From the NCBI RefSeq assembly GCF_038502225.1, contig NC_091353.1, forward strand, positions 2,373,116-2,437,115: a DNA stretch of 64,000 nt. The letters run 5' to 3'. Made by a program: the position numbers and the translations under genes. The notes beneath the pieces were generated by a model. It worked only from the letters and a program-made list of their open reading frames with translations, was not told the DNA's origin and made no database searches. Origin of the DNA: Cherax quadricarinatus. Taxonomy: Eukaryota; Arthropoda; Malacostraca; Decapoda; Parastacidae. Shown here piece by piece: positions 44,723 to 56,735 of this stretch. How positions within the stretch are numbered: the stretch's first letter is position 1; the number at the start of each line of letters is the position of its first letter.

Positions 44723-46912
44723 CCTTTACCAGTCACACAGCCTTTACCAGTCATACAGTTTTTACCAGTCACACAGCCTTTACCAGTCACACAGCCTTTA
44801 CCAGTCATACAGCCTTTACCAGTCATACAGCCTTTACCAGTCACACAGCCTTTACCAGTCATACAGCCTTTACCAGTCATACAGCCTTTACCAGTCACAC
44901 AGCCTTTACCAGTCATACAGCCTTTACCAGTCATACAGCCTTTACCAGTCACACAGCCTTTACCAGTCATACAGCCTTTACCAGTCATACAGCCTTTACC
45001 AGTCATACAGCCTTTACCAGTCATACAGCCTTTACCAGTCATACAGCCTTTACCAGTCATACAGCCTTTACCAGTCATACAGCCTTTAGCAGTCACACAG
45101 CCTTTACCAGTCATACAGCCTTTACCAGTAATACAGCCTTTACCAGTCATACAGCCTTTACCAGTCACACAGCCTTTACCAGTCACACAGCCTTTACCAG
45201 TCACACAGCCTTTACCAGTCATACAGCCTTTACCAGTCACACAGCCTTTACCAGTCATACAGCCTTTACCAGTCACACAGCCTTTACCAGTCATACAGCC
45301 TTTACCAGTCATACAGCCTTTACCAGTCACACAGCCTTTACCAGTCATACAGCCTTTACCAGTCACACAGCCTTTACCAGTCATACAGCCTTTACCAGTC
45401 ATACAGCCTTTACCAGTCGCACAGCCTTTACCAGTCACACAGCCTTTACCAGTCATACAGCCTTTACCAGTCACACAGCCTTTACCAGTCATACAGCCTT
45501 TACCAGTCATACAGCCTTTACCAGTCATACAGCCTTTACCAGTCACACAGCCTTTACCAGTCACACAGCCTTTACCAGTCACACAGCCTTTACCAGTCAC
45601 ACAGTATTCACCAGTCACACAGCCTTTACCAGTCATACAGCCTTTACCAGTCATACAGCCTTTACCAGTCACACAGCCTTTACCAGTCACACAGCCTTTA
45701 CCAGTCATACAGCCTTTACCAGTCATACAGCCTTTACCAGTCACACAGCCTTTACCAGTCATACAGCCTTTACCAGTCATACAGCCTTTACCAGTCACAC
45801 AGCCTTTACCAGTCACACAGCCTTTACCAGTCACACAGAATTTACCAGTAACACAGCCTTTACCAGTCACACAGCCTTTACCAGTCACACAGCCTTTACC
45901 AGTCACACAGCCTTTACCAGTCACACAGCCTTTACCAGTCACACAGCCTTTACCAGTCACACAGCCTTTACCAGTCACACAGCCTTTACCAGTCACACAG
46001 CCTTTACCAGTCATACAGCCTTTACCAGTCACACAGCCTTTACCAGTCACACAGCCTTTACCAGTCACACAGCCTTTACCAGTCATACAGCCTTTACCAG
46101 TCACACAGCCTTTACCAGTCACACAGGCTTTACCAGTCACACAGCCTTTACCAGTCACACAGCCTTTACCAGTCACACAGCCTTTACCAGTCACACAGTA
46201 TTCACCAGTCACACAGCCTTTACCAGTCACACAGCCTTTACTAGTCACACAGCCTTTACCAGTCACACAGTATTCACCAGTCACACAGCCTTTACCAGTC
46301 ACACAGCCTTTACCAGTCACACAGCCTTTACCAGTCACACAGAATTTACCAGTCACACAGCCTTTACCAGTCACACAGAATTTACCAGTCACACAGCCTT
46401 TACCAGTCACACAGAATTTACCAGTCACACAGCCTTTACCAGTCACACAGAATTTACCAGTCACACAGAATTTACCAGTCACACAGAATTTACCAGTCAC
46501 ACAGAATTTACCAGTCACACAGCCTTTACCAGTCACACAGAATTTATCAGTCACACAGAATTTACCAGTCACACAGAATTTACCAGTCACACAGCCTTTA
46601 CCAGTCACACAGCCTTTGCCAGTCACACAGAATTTATCAGTCACACAGAATTTACCAGTCACACAGCCTTTACCAGTCACACAGAATTTACCAGTCACAC
46701 AGAATTTATCAGTCACACAGAATTTACCAGTCACACAGCCTTTACCAGTCACACAGAATTTACCAGTCACACAGAATTTACCAGTCACACAGAATTTACC
46801 AGTCAAACAGCCTTTACCAGTCACACAGAATTTACCAGTCACACAGAATTTACCAGTCACACAGAATTTACCAGTCACACAGAATTTACCAGTCACAGAA
46901 TTTACTTTTGTA
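44723..46912 (-). repeat. 18-bp minisatellite (~121 units)
   Basis: Unit TTTACCAGTCACACAGCC on plus. Three variants are spatially sorted: CATACAGCC dominates 44.75-45.8 kb, CACACAGCC 45.5-46.3 kb and CACACAGAA 46.3-46.9 kb. The minus strand is open for 748 codons ([12 protein letters not shown] repeats), an effect of the 18-bp period. No domain other than the repeat is visible. Confidence 0.97.
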
Positions 46913-46976
46913 ATAATAGTTAGAAAATTAAGTAATCTATGGGGAATGTAATTAATAGTTTGCAATTAGCATTGTG

Positions 46977-48418
46977 TACATACCTTAAGATATTTGGATA
47001 CATACCTTAAGGTGTTGGGATACATACCTTAAGGTGTTGGGATACATACCTTAAGGTGTTGGGATACATACCTTAAGGTATTGGGATACATACCTTAATG
47101 TATTGGGATACATACCTTAAGGTATTTGGATACATACCTTAAGGTATTTGGATACATACCTTAAGGTATTTGGATACATACCTTAAGGTATTGGGATACA
47201 TACCTTAAGGTATTGGGATACATACCTTAAGGTATTTGGATACATACCTTAAGGTATTTGGATACATACCTTAAGGTATTGGGATACATACCTTAAGGTA
47301 TTGGGATACATACCTTAAGGTATTGGGATACATACCTTAAGGTATTGGGATACATACCTTAAGGTATTGGGATACATACCTTAAGGTATTGGGATACATA
47401 CCTTAAGGTATTGGGATACATACCTTAAGGTATTGGGATACATACCTTAAGGTATTGGGATACATACCTTAAGGTATTGGGATACATACCTTAAGGTGTT
47501 GGGATACATACCTTAAGGTGTTGGGATACATACCTTAAGGTGTTGGGATACAAACCTTAAGGTATTGGGATACATACCTTAAGGTGTTGGGATACATACC
47601 TTAAGATATTGGGATACATACCTTAAGGTTTTGGGATACATACCTTAAGGTGTTGGGATACATACCTTAAGGTGTTGGGATACATACCTTAAGGTGTTGG
47701 GATACATACCTTAAGGTATTGGGATACATACCTTAAGGTATTGGGATACATACCTTAAGGTGTTGGGATACATACCTTAAGGTATTGGGATACATACCTT
47801 AAGGTATTGGGATACATACCTTAAGGTATTGGGATACATACCTTAAGGTATTGGGATACATACCTTAAGGTGTTGGGATACATACCTTAAGGTGTTGGGA
47901 TACATACCTTAAGATATTGGGATACATACCTTAAGGTATTGGGATACATACCTTCAGGTGTTGGGATACATACCTTAAGATATTGGGATACATACCTTAA
48001 GGTATTGGGATACATACCTTAAGGTGTTGGGATACATACCTTAAGATATTGGGATACATACCTTAAGGTGTTGGGATACATACCTTAAGATATTGGGATA
48101 CATACCTTAAGGTGTTGGGATACATACCTTAAGATATTGGGATACATACCTTAAGGTGTTGGGATACATACCTTAAGGTATTGGGATACACACCTTAAGG
48201 TGTTGAGATACATACCTTAAGGTGTTGGGATACATACCTTAAGGTATTGGGATACATACCTTAAGGTATTGGGATACACACCTTAAGGTGTTGGGATACA
48301 TACCTTAAGATATTGGGATACATACCTTAAGATATTGGGATACATACCTTAAGGTATTGGGATACATACCTTAAGGTATTGGGATACATACCTTAAGGTG
48401 TTGGCATACATACCTTAA
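46977..48418 (+). repeat. 22-bp minisatellite (~65 units) with ACCTTAAGGT palindrome
   Basis: The unit contains GGGATACATACCTTAAGGTA plus TT. Most units include the 10-bp palindrome ACCTTAAGGT. Variants are GGTGTT, GGTATT and GATATT. It lies only 64 bp after the 18-bp array and ends 62 bp before the AKR exon at 48481. Confidence 0.98.
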
Positions 48419-48480
48419 CGTTGTTTGCTTAAAACTTAAACAAATTCTTGACGTTTAATAATTTAATGGTCAAATTTCAG

Positions 48481-48645
48481 GCTTCTGATGAGTTATCAAC
48501 AGCTTTAAATACGGCTCTTGAGTGTGGATATCGTCACATTGACACAGCATACATGTACCAGAATGAACATCTTATTGGCGAAGTGTTGGATAAATGGTTT
48601 AGCAGTGGAAAACTCAAGAGAGAAGATCTCTTTATTACTACCAAG
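48481..48645 (+). CDS. aldo-keto reductase gene B, exon 2 with catalytic Asp/Tyr/Lys
   Basis: The exon is bounded by CAAATTTCAG and GTGAGC, phase 0 at both ends. Encodes ASDELSTALNTALECGYRHI, DTAYMYQNEHLIGEVLDKWF and SSGKLKREDLFITTK. It contains AKR signature 1 exactly (GYRHIDTAxxxQNExxIG). In AKR1 numbering the catalytic Asp is in IDTA, the catalytic Tyr is the second Tyr of AYMYQN, and the catalytic Lys is the last residue of FITTK. All three are intact, so gene B looks catalytically competent so far. The branch/polypyrimidine region must lie within the 62 bp between the 22-bp array and the exon. Confidence 0.95.
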
Positions 48646-48990
48646 GTGAGCACAAAGTTCCTATCATGCTAGGTTCATCAAATATATCTTGTATATACCC
48701 CTTATTGGTCACCCATTTTTTTTCTCATTTTCAGACTTTTTTCCTTGCTTACTATTTAATATTTAAGAAAAATATATTTGGCAGCATATAGTGGTTAAGT
48801 CTATCGACCACACAAGGGTTATTAAGTCAGAATATTTCCTGTTCACTACCAGTCATGGATCCTTAAATCAATGTTCGTGCTTTAGATCAACGCATATATC
48901 ATGGCAACTGTATACTGTATTTTAAATAAAATATAAAAAAAATATATCATGGCACCTTTAGAATAGGCGCGAGAGGCCTAGGGATGGGTG
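48646..48990 (+). other. AKR gene B intron 2, proximal part
   Basis: AT-rich sequence. Nothing recognised. Confidence 0.5.
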
Positions 48991-48991
48991 A

Positions 48992-49257
48992 GCATAGTAT
49001 ATACATCCACTCAGCCTACATAGTATATACATCCACTCAGCCTACATAGTATATACATCCACTCAGCCTACATAGTATATACATCCACTCAGCCTACATA
49101 GTATATACATCCACTCAGCCTACATAGTATATACATCCACTCAGCCTACATAGTATATACATCCACTCAGCCTACATAGTATATACCTCCACTCAGCCTA
49201 CATAGTATATACATCCACTCAGCCTACATAGTATATACCTCCACTCAGCCTACATAG
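48992..49257 (+). repeat. 26-bp minisatellite (~10 units)
   Basis: Unit contains CATAGTATATACATCCACTC plus AGCCTA. Two units have CCTCC for CATCC. Confidence 0.96.
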
Positions 49258-49299
49258 AGCTTTGCGGATACAACACTGACAAAATATTCTTGCTTCCAC

Positions 49300-49795
49300 C
49301 TGGAGTTCATTACCTTTGTAAATTGTGAGTTCATTACCTTTGTAAATTGTGAGTTCATTACCTTTGTAAATTGTGAGTTCATTACCTTTGTAAATTGTGA
49401 GTTCATTACCTTTGTAAATTGTGAGTTCATTACCTTTGTAAATTGTGAGGTCATTACCTTTGTGAATTGTGAGTTCATTACCTTTGTAAATTGTGAGTTC
49501 ATTACCTTTGTAAATTGTGAGTTCATTACCTCTGTAACTTGCTCAGCTATCAAAACTTTGGGGTCCAGTCCCAGGACCCATTATGTACCTCTGTAATCTT
49601 TTGACTACCGCCCACATGATGGGTCTGGGGTGACTACCGCCCACAGGATGGGTCTGGGGTGACTACCGCCCACAGGATGGGTCTGGGGTGACTACCGCCC
49701 ACAGGATGGGTCTGGGGTGACTACCGCCCACAGGATGGGTCTGGGGTGACTACCGCCCACAGGATGGGTCTGGGCTGCATAATAAACATACTAAA
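49300..49795 (+). repeat. composite element with 24-bp and 29-bp internal arrays
   Basis: About ten units containing GTTCATTACCTTTGTAAATT (49305-49545) are followed by a unique link (CAGCTATCAAAACTTTGGGG...GGACCCATTATGTACC). Then come about six units containing GACTACCGCCCACAGGATGG (49612-49776) and the end GCATAATAAACATACTAAAC. The same order recurs at 59565-60007, so this is one interspersed element with two expandable internal arrays. Confidence 0.9.
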
Positions 49796-50820
49796 CTAAA
49801 ACTTCCATGTAGATAAACATGGTATTACTCGAGTAAGACACTTACAACAGTGAGGTAAATGATTCAGGAGCGGTGTTCTGTTGATTTAAGATGCTGATAA
49901 CTATAGATGACACAGGAAAATGTCGAGAATAACGCGTCCATATAATAAGAAAAAACTAACATTTTTCCCGTGGTTGTGGAACTGATGTGAGTAATAATGA
50001 TGATATTGGGGAAGAGTTTTACTTCATGGTTATTGACGATGTTAAAAGTAATAAGGGTCGGTGTATATGGTTCACTAGTGTACCAAGAACTGTTCTCAAG
50101 TGTTGTGGTAAATCACGGGAGTAGTGATATCCATTATGGTAGTGCTGAAGTTGACATGGGCACTGCTCAACGAACAATGCCAGTGAAGTAATGGGGTGGA
50201 AGTTGGAACAAAGATGCTTGTGGCACCAGCGCCAACCCTAGAAGGAAGTCATGTCTCCTACTGCAAGCCCCTTCCTCCCATGGTCCTGTTCATCCCACAC
50301 ACACAGCTACCACAACTATCACGCTAACACCACCAGTCGCATTATTAACCTACCACTGACAGTCCGACGCTCTACTGCCTTCACCACCAAGCTTACAAGA
50401 GGAAGGGGTCAGAACTAGTATTTATTGTGTTATATTCCGTTAGAGGAACCACCTGTAACCAAACTGAACTCCTTAAAACAGAAGGAGTTGAGTTGGGTTA
50501 CAGATCAATTTACTGGCCGTGGTTCCCCCCGTCCGTCTTTTTGTTTATTCATTGACAGTTGTTAATTATAACTCAATCTGTGTTCATAGACTATATGACC
50601 CAAAGAGACGCAAGAATAGATCTGTTAAAGCTGCTGGGCTGTTATAAGGGGTTCAGTTTGGTTAAAGATGGTGCCCCTGACGTTCGAGCCATGAGTTCGA
50701 GCCTCATGGGTTCAAGGCCCACCCATTGTTTCTGTAATAAACCTGATAGTAAAGAAGGAGATACTCGTCTCCCTCACTCGATTAACTCATCTAGCGAAAG
50801 GTGCCAGAGGTACAAGAAAC
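49796..50820. other. intronic sequence, nothing recognised
   Basis: No conserved coding motif. CA-rich part at 50300-50400. Confidence 0.45.
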
Positions 50821-50822
50821 CA

Positions 50823-51117
50823 GGCCCGGTGGCCTGGTGGCTAAAGCTCCCGCTTCACACACGGAGGGCCCGGGTTCGATTCCCGGCGGGTGGAAACATT
50901 CGACACGTTTCCTTACACCTGTTGTCCTGTTCACCTAGCAGCAAATAGGTACCTGGGTGTTAGTCGACTGGTGTGGGTCGCATCCTGGGGGACAAGATTA
51001 AGGACCCCAATGGAAATAAGTTAGACAGTCCTCGATGACGCACTGACTTTCTTGGGTTATCCTGGGTGGCTAACCCTCCGGGGTTAAAAATCCGAACGAA
51101 ATTTTATCTTATCTTAG
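50823..51117 (+). repeat. tRNA-derived SINE (family B), full length, reference copy
   Basis: Plus orientation. The head GGCCCGGTGGCCTGGTGGCT has the A box at 50830-50840 (TGGCCTGGTGG) and the B box at 50873-50883 (GGTTCGATTCC). The anticodon-loop-like TTCACAC suggests descent from a tRNA-Val(CAC)-like gene. The body runs through GTCGACTGGTGTGGGTCGCA and ends AAAATCCGAACGAAAT with an (ATCTT)n tail. Internal RNA polymerase III promoter expected from the boxes. Confidence 0.96.
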
Positions 51118-51350
51118 AAAAAGACAGCCTGTTCATAAGCTTCGCAATTATGGTAATAAACGGGAGAATATATCGCCAGTGACATGTTAAATATTACGCC
51201 AGGCAGCCGAGTGTTCATACGATCCGATCTAAGGAGAAGGAACTCGTTTTTCTCGTGTTTGTGGTATTACTCTTACGTAGTAAGCTCATAAACTCGACAA
51301 GGTTAACAAATAAATGCTATGTTAAGGTTAGGTTAAGTAAGATTCGTCAG

Positions 51351-51478
51351 AATGAACATTAAAATGGTATAAAATACCGACAGATTGTTAGGTAAGACAC
51401 ATGCAACAGTTAGGTATCTTTATTTCGAAACGTTTCGAAATAAAGATACCTAACTGTTGCATATGTGTCTTACCTAAC
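51351..51478 (+). mobile_element. foldback element 2 (12-bp target duplication)
   Basis: Head AATGGTATAAAATACCGACA forms a GGTAT-AAA-ATACC hairpin. Near-perfect arms (about 46 bp) contain AAGACACATGCAACAGTTAG and GTATCTTTATTTCGAAACG and meet at the palindrome CGAAACGTTTCG. AATAAA occurs on both strands. Flanks are identical 12-bp AAGATTCGTCAG at 51339-51350 and 51479-51490. Confidence 0.92.
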
Positions 51479-51490
51479 AAGATTCGTCAG

Positions 51491-51625
51491 GAAACAGGAC
51501 AATGCTGACTCACGAAATCGTAATGACACGATTGCAAACAAACCATACCACGGGCGGGATTGAACCCGTGGTCAGGGTCAGAGAGTCTCAGAACTCCAGA
51601 CCGTCGCGTTAGCCACTGCTGTTTA
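51491..51625 (-). repeat. tRNA-like SINE fragment (family F)
   Basis: Minus strand reads GTGGCTAACGCGACGGTCTG (A-box-like TGGCTAACGCG) and later GGGTTCAATCCCGCCCGTGG (B box GGTTCAATCCC). Only one copy is seen in this window. It could also be a degenerate tRNA gene, but it lacks a convincing cloverleaf. Confidence 0.6.
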
Positions 51626-52029
51626 TTTACTGGATCCAAAAAGCTTCAAAAACATTAAATTATTTTAAACTTGAAAAGCATTCATGTCATAACTCATTGA
51701 AGATTAAGTAAAAAATTTCCCCTGTTCACGTATTAAATACAAATTCTTATACGACGTGAAAAAGAATATAATCTGAATAGATCACCTGTTTAAGGAGGAT
51801 GGAGGTTACTGTTCAACGGGTAAACTAGACAAACAGAATGAAGAACCAACAAGACTCATGTCAACCTAGATTCTATTTCCTTCCCGTATATATTTACAAT
51901 GACCCAAGGAAGGAATCGAAAACCATGAAGACTTCAGAGCTCAAAGGAAGGACCCAGGAGGAACCACACCTACACAAGGGAACGGTGGGGTACAATTCCA
52001 AGTGACATAACTGTTGAAATTAATCCTTA

Positions 52030-52210
52030 AACAATATTATTATTATTATAATCAAGGGGGAAGCGCTAAACCCGGAGGATTATACAGCGCCTGGGGGGGG
52101 GATGTGGAAGGCATTCAGGCTTAATTCGGGGAACTGGAGCACAGATCCAATTCCCTAAATCAAGAGCCCCTCACCAACATCAAGGAACCTTCCTTGAGGG
52201 GTCCTTAAAC
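52030..52210 (-). repeat. interspersed repeat family C, minus copy
   Basis: Starts TTATTATTATTATAATCAAG (its 3' tail inverted) and contains GGGGAAGCGCTAAACCCGGA and ACTGGAGCACAGATCCAATT. It matches 44341-44535 in inverse orientation, with an (ATT)n tail. Confidence 0.8.
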
Positions 52211-52397
52211 AATAAAACTGTACACAACAACATATAGGGAGATAAACTGTATGTGATACGTAACAGGTTGCCTGATATCTATGTAGAATCAAGGCATTGA
52301 ATGCTGTCAGGAGCATTCGTGAAATCACAGGGGTTAAAATTATGTACAGTAAACTCAATCATAAATGCATCTAGTTTGAACAAGCTTAAGCTATTAA

Positions 52398-54003
52398 CTG
52401 GAGTTTACCTGGTGAGAGTTCCGGGGGTCAACGCCCCCGCGGCCCGGTCTGTGACCAGGCCTCCTGGTGGATCAGAGCCTGATCAACCAGGCTGTTACTG
52501 CTGGCTGCACGCAAACCAACGTACGAGCCACAGCCCGGCTGATCAGGAACCGACTTTAGGTGCTTGTCCAGTGCCAGCTTGAAGACTGCCAGGGGTCTGT
52601 TGGTAATCCCCCTTATGTATGCTGGGAGGCAGTTGAACAATCTCGGGCCCCTGACACTTATTGTATGGTCTCTTAACGTGCTAGTGACACCCTTGCTTTT
52701 CATTGGGGGATGTTGCATCGTCTGCCAAGTCTTTTGCTTTCATAGTGAGTGATTTTCGTGTGCAAGTTCGGTACTAGTTCCTCTAGGATTTTCCAGGTGT
52801 ATATAATCATGTATCTCTCCCGCCTGTGTTCCAGGGAATACAGGTTCAGGAACCTCAAGCGCTCCCAGTAATTGAGGTGTTTTATCTCCGTTATGCGCAC
52901 CGTGAAGGTTCTCTGTACATTTTCTAGGTCAGCAATTTCACCTACCTTGAAAGGTGCTGTTAGTGTGCAGCAATATTCCAGCCTAGATAGAACAAGTGAC
53001 CGGAAGAGTGTCATCATGGGCTTGGCATCCCTCGTTTTGAAGGTTCTCATTATCCATCCTGTCATTTTTCTAGCAGATGCGATCGATACAATGTTATGGT
53101 CCTTGAAGGTGAGATCCTCCGACATGATCACTCCCAGGTCTTTGACGTTGGTGTTTCGCTCTATTTTGTGGCCAGAATTTGTTTTGTACTCTGATGAAGA
53201 TTTAATTTCCTCGTGTTTACCATATCTGAGTAATTGAAATTTCTCATCGTTGAACTTCATATTGTTTTCTGCAGCCCACTGAAAGATTTGGTTGATGTCC
53301 GCCTGGAGCCTTGCAGTGTCTGCAATGGAAGACACTGTCATGCAGATTCGGGTGTCATCTGCAAAGGAAGACACGGTGCTGTGGCTGACATCCTTGTCTA
53401 TGTCGCATATGAGGATGAGGAACAAGATGGGAGAGAGTACTGTGCCTTGTGGAACAGAGCTTTTCACCGTGCCTGCCTCGGACTTTACTCTGTTGACTAC
53501 TACTCTCTGTGTTCTGTTAGTGAGGAAATTATAGATCCATCGACCGAAATTTTCCTGTTATTCCTTTAGCACGCATTTTGTGCGCTATTACGCCATGGTC
53601 ACACTTGTCGAAGGCTTTTGCAAAGTCTGTATATATTACATCTGCATTCTTTTTGTCTTCTAGTGCATTTAGGACCTTGTCGTAGTGATCCAATAGTTGA
53701 GACAGACAGGAGCGACCTGTTCTAAACCCATGTTGCCCTGGGTTGTGTAACTGATGGGTTTCTAGATGGGTGGTGATCTTGCTTCTTAGGACTCTTTCAA
53801 AGATTTTTATGATATGGGATGTTAGTGCTATTGGTCTGTAGTTCTTTGCTGTTGCTTTACTGCCCCCTTTGTGGAGTGGGGCTATGTCTGTTGTTTTTAG
53901 TAACTGTGGGATGACCCCCGTGTCCATGCTCCCTCTCCATAGGATGGAAAAGGCTCGTGATAGGGGCTTCTTGCAGTTCTTGATGAACACGGAGTTCCAT
54001 GAA
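52398..54003 (-). mobile_element. CR1/L2-like LINE, best-preserved RT copy in the window
   Basis: Minus strand. The first frame 53990-53529 has HGFRTGRSCLSQLLDHY and VIYTDFAKAFDK (motif A). After a frameshift near 53530, frame 53467-52700 has SSVPQGTVLSPILFL (motif B), FADDTRI (motif C, FADD) and continues through NTNVKDLGVIMSEDLTFKDH and [19 protein letters not shown]. After one more frameshift near 52710, frame 52718-52428 gives the tail to QTGPRGR-stop. The 3' end is at about 52398. Only two frameshifts, and it is 5'-truncated at 54003 where a Penelope-like fragment starts. Confidence 0.92.
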
Positions 54004-54345
54004 CAACCTTCCTAATCTGTGGGCTTATCCTAGGTTCATTTCTATAATAAGTCTTCTAGCTTCTATCAAAGACTTTTCTAAGAACTTCTTATGGCACCAT
54101 AGTCTCAATGCAATGTCAAAGATTTTCATAAATTCCTCATCAAGATACTCACAGCTACAAACTAGCAAGGTTCTCAAAAACATAGTAAGAAATCCACTCC
54201 TTTTTACTTTGGTTTCATGATTATAGGATATCATGGATATAGGAACAAACATTGGGTGCCTTCCTGTATATCATGGACTTAAAATTTCAATTAAGACAGT
54301 AAATCAAGACATCCAGAAAGGGGAGTTCGCAAACCTGAGGACTTC
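54004..54345 (-). pseudogene. Penelope-like element RT fragment
   Basis: Minus frame: LPFLDVLIYC and IYRKAPNVCSYIHD (about 54325-54230), HETKVKRSGFLTMFLRTLL, VCSCEYLDEEFMKIFDIAL and KKFLEKSLIEARRLI (54219-54035). The FLDVL, Y(R)KxTN, TKVKRS...FLR(T/A)xxxC and PxxFL blocks are typical of Penelope-like RTs C-terminal to the catalytic palm. It is joined directly to the LINE at 54003. Confidence 0.8.
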
Positions 54346-54605
54346 ATAGACGGGACAAGTTACCTAAGTCTCCTAGGTGCTGATAAGATTAGTTAATGGA
54401 GGAAATAAAAGGCAGTAAATTCTCATACCAGCGGAATGAAAATGGAGGTTTTGGTGATAGAGAAAACATCAAACTATAAAGTTGACACTTAATAAGTTTC
54501 CAGACGTTCTCTATCGCGTTTATCTTAAGTGACTTTCTAGTCCAGTTATTAAAATCTGGGGAAAAAATCACAATAATTTAGTCAGTTCTTGATGTGTTGT
54601 ATATG

Positions 54606-54772
54606 AATGGTATAGAGTATCACAAGACGGAAATTGGACACATGTGCAACATCTGGGTATCTTTATTGTAGACGTTTCGCCATCCAGTGGCTTTATCTAT
54701 ACACTGATAAAGCCAATGGTTGGCGATATGTCTACAGTAAAAACACCCAGATATTGCATATCTGTCTAATTT
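54606..54772 (+). mobile_element. foldback element 3 (diverged)
   Basis: Head ATGGTATAGAGTATCAC, then GGACACATGTGCAACATCTG and GGTATCTTTATTGTAGACG, GTTTCGCCATCCAGTGGC. Decayed inverted arm: CTGATAAAGCCAATGGTTGG, CGATATGTCTACAGTAAAAA, CACCCAGATATTGCATATCT. Possible flanks TCAGTTCTT (54582-54590) and TCAATTCTT (54772-54780) are short and imperfect. Confidence 0.8.
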
Positions 54773-55469
54773 TCAATTCTTTAAGTCTTTGGCAGTATGG
54801 AAGTGGACACCGTCTTCCATGCTAAAGTTGCCCTGGCAATTCTCGAATCTGCCATCAAATAGTCTGCCAAAGACGTGCTAAAGGGCGAGCATACTTATAA
54901 TAATTACTTTAACTGATGGTTCACCCTTGTTTATGTACGTGATGGTTTAACCTTCTTTTATGTACTTGGTGGTTCACACTGGTTAATGTTCAAAGTGTCA
55001 TTTCTTGTTTAAATACCTGATGCTTCACTCTTACTCATATACCAGATGGTTTATGTTGCTTTATATTCCTGGTGGTTCACGTTCTTCATGTACATGATAA
55101 TTCACACTTGCTTACGTACTTATTGGTTAGCACTTCTTCACATCAATCAGTGTGTACCTTCAATGCAGACCAGTTATATGCTGTCTCATTCATCTGCACT
55201 CCATTCTTGTCTCACGCCTTAATCATCTCTCATATTTATCTGTATAACATTCTAACTACATATCTTAACTATCTCTCATTCATCCGCCCTCCCTTCTTAC
55301 TATACATATTAGCCCTCTCAGCGTTCTTAGATATTTTTATCTATGTAATACAAATATGTTTAGCTGCCAGCATTTCACATTCCATTTATTTGTGTTTTAA
55401 TTCAGATGCATTAATTTTGTGTAAGAACAGTAATTATTAGGTGTAATAATATAATTACAAATTTTCCAG
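54773..55469 (+). other. AKR gene B intron 2, distal part
   Basis: Pyrimidine-rich and low-complexity sequence, including weak GATGGTT(T/C)A-type repeats around 54914-55085. No gene recognised. Confidence 0.5.
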
Positions 55470-55587
55470 TTACCTATGATTGGAAACCGAGAGGAGGATG
55501 TACCAAGATTTCTTCAGAAGTCATTAGATAAGTTGCGGCTGAAATATGTTGATCTGTACCTGTTTCACTTCCCATGTGGGCTGAAAG
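55470..55587 (+). CDS. aldo-keto reductase gene B, exon 3 with catalytic His
   Basis: The exon follows AATTTTCCAG and precedes GTAGGC; it enters in phase 0 and leaves in phase 1. Encodes LPMIGNREEDVPRFLQKSL, DKLRLKYVDLYLFHFPCGLK. The L-YVDLYL(I/F)H(W/F)P strand is an AKR hallmark, and its His is the active-site His that orients the substrate carbonyl. Phe in place of the usual Trp after His is a modest change near the substrate pocket. The catalytic tetrad Asp, Tyr, Lys, His is therefore complete across exons 2 and 3. Confidence 0.94.
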
Positions 55588-55718
55588 GTAGGCAGCATAA
55601 GTAATGTTTATTATAATATGGATGTAAATGACACAGCAAATGAATCTTTACTGGTTAAACGTTTCTCTACAAATCTGATGCATCAAGTACATGAAATGGA
55701 ACATAGAATAGCAAGGTA

Positions 55719-55930
55719 TTGAGTGATGTTCTGGGAGTCAGATGTTGAGTGGGTGATGTCCTGGGAGTCAGGTGTTGAGTGAGTGATGTTCTGGGAGTCA
55801 GGTGTTGAGTGGGTGATGTCCTAGGAGTCGGGTGTTGAGTGGGTGATGTCCTAGGAGTCAGGTGTTGAGTGGGTGATGTCCTAGGAGTCGGGTGTTGAAT
55901 GAGTGATGTCCAAGGAGTCAGGTGTTGAGT
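55719..55930 (+). repeat. 30-bp minisatellite (~7 units)
   Basis: Unit contains TTGAGTGGGTGATGTCCTAG plus GAGTCAGGTG. Units vary at several sites, indicating an older array than the others. Confidence 0.94.
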
Positions 55931-56735
55931 AAGCGAAATCTAAGTCTAGTAAAAGTAAGAATACCAGTCTTTTGTTTAATTGTGTTAGCGAGTTAAACAT
56001 AAAAGGATTCCTGGCATCTGCAACTTAACTTATTTATCACTTTCATAATAATTGAAAAATGCGTTGTCCCATTCCATGAGATGGCAGTAAGGGTCTCGGT
56101 GCTGGACACGAGCATCTGATTTAAGTTCCCCTTCAGACATGTTTATGTTCTTGCAAGAGTATTGGAACACATTCGACAATTGCTTTCCTGATGTAAACCT
56201 GATCACACTCCTCTTATTGCACCTAGTATATTGTAAACATCCACGTCCTTTGGTTCGACGTTAGTCTCTGATGGTCTAGAAGAGAAAACTGTGTTAGCGG
56301 GGAGCATTATGTATCTACGTATCACGTGCTGGTTAGCGGTCTTGTTGTGAATTATATTACCTTTTCGCTTACAATGGAATTTTATGTGACGAGGATACTT
56401 CAGATCGAGAAAAGTATTTTTCGTTGTAGTCTTGTTCTGTTTCAAGTTCTTTATTGCTGCAAATTATGGTCCCCGACAAGTAGAACCCAGTCACCACATT
56501 TTTCTTCGTGATGGTGTAAGTCGTGCATTAGTTTGTACTTATAAATGGACAGTTTATCTCAATTATTCGGTGCAATAAGTCATTACTGTCTTTGAGGTTC
56601 AGAGAATTTGATATCCCGATAATTTTAGAAATACGAAACTAACAATTCTAGACGTTATTTCGTTTGTCACGTGGTCTTAATTGATTAAGTCATTCACTTG
56701 GTAAACTATAATATATAAATAGGACTCAAAATGTG
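55931..56735 (+). other. intronic sequence, nothing recognised
   Basis: No supported gene. A minus frame at 56445-56203 contains NTVFSSRPSETN but no domain I can name. Confidence 0.4.

Noticed and set aside
50823..50895. Functional tRNA gene
   Set aside because: A/B boxes are present, but the sequence continues into the SINE body and recurs as a dispersed family.
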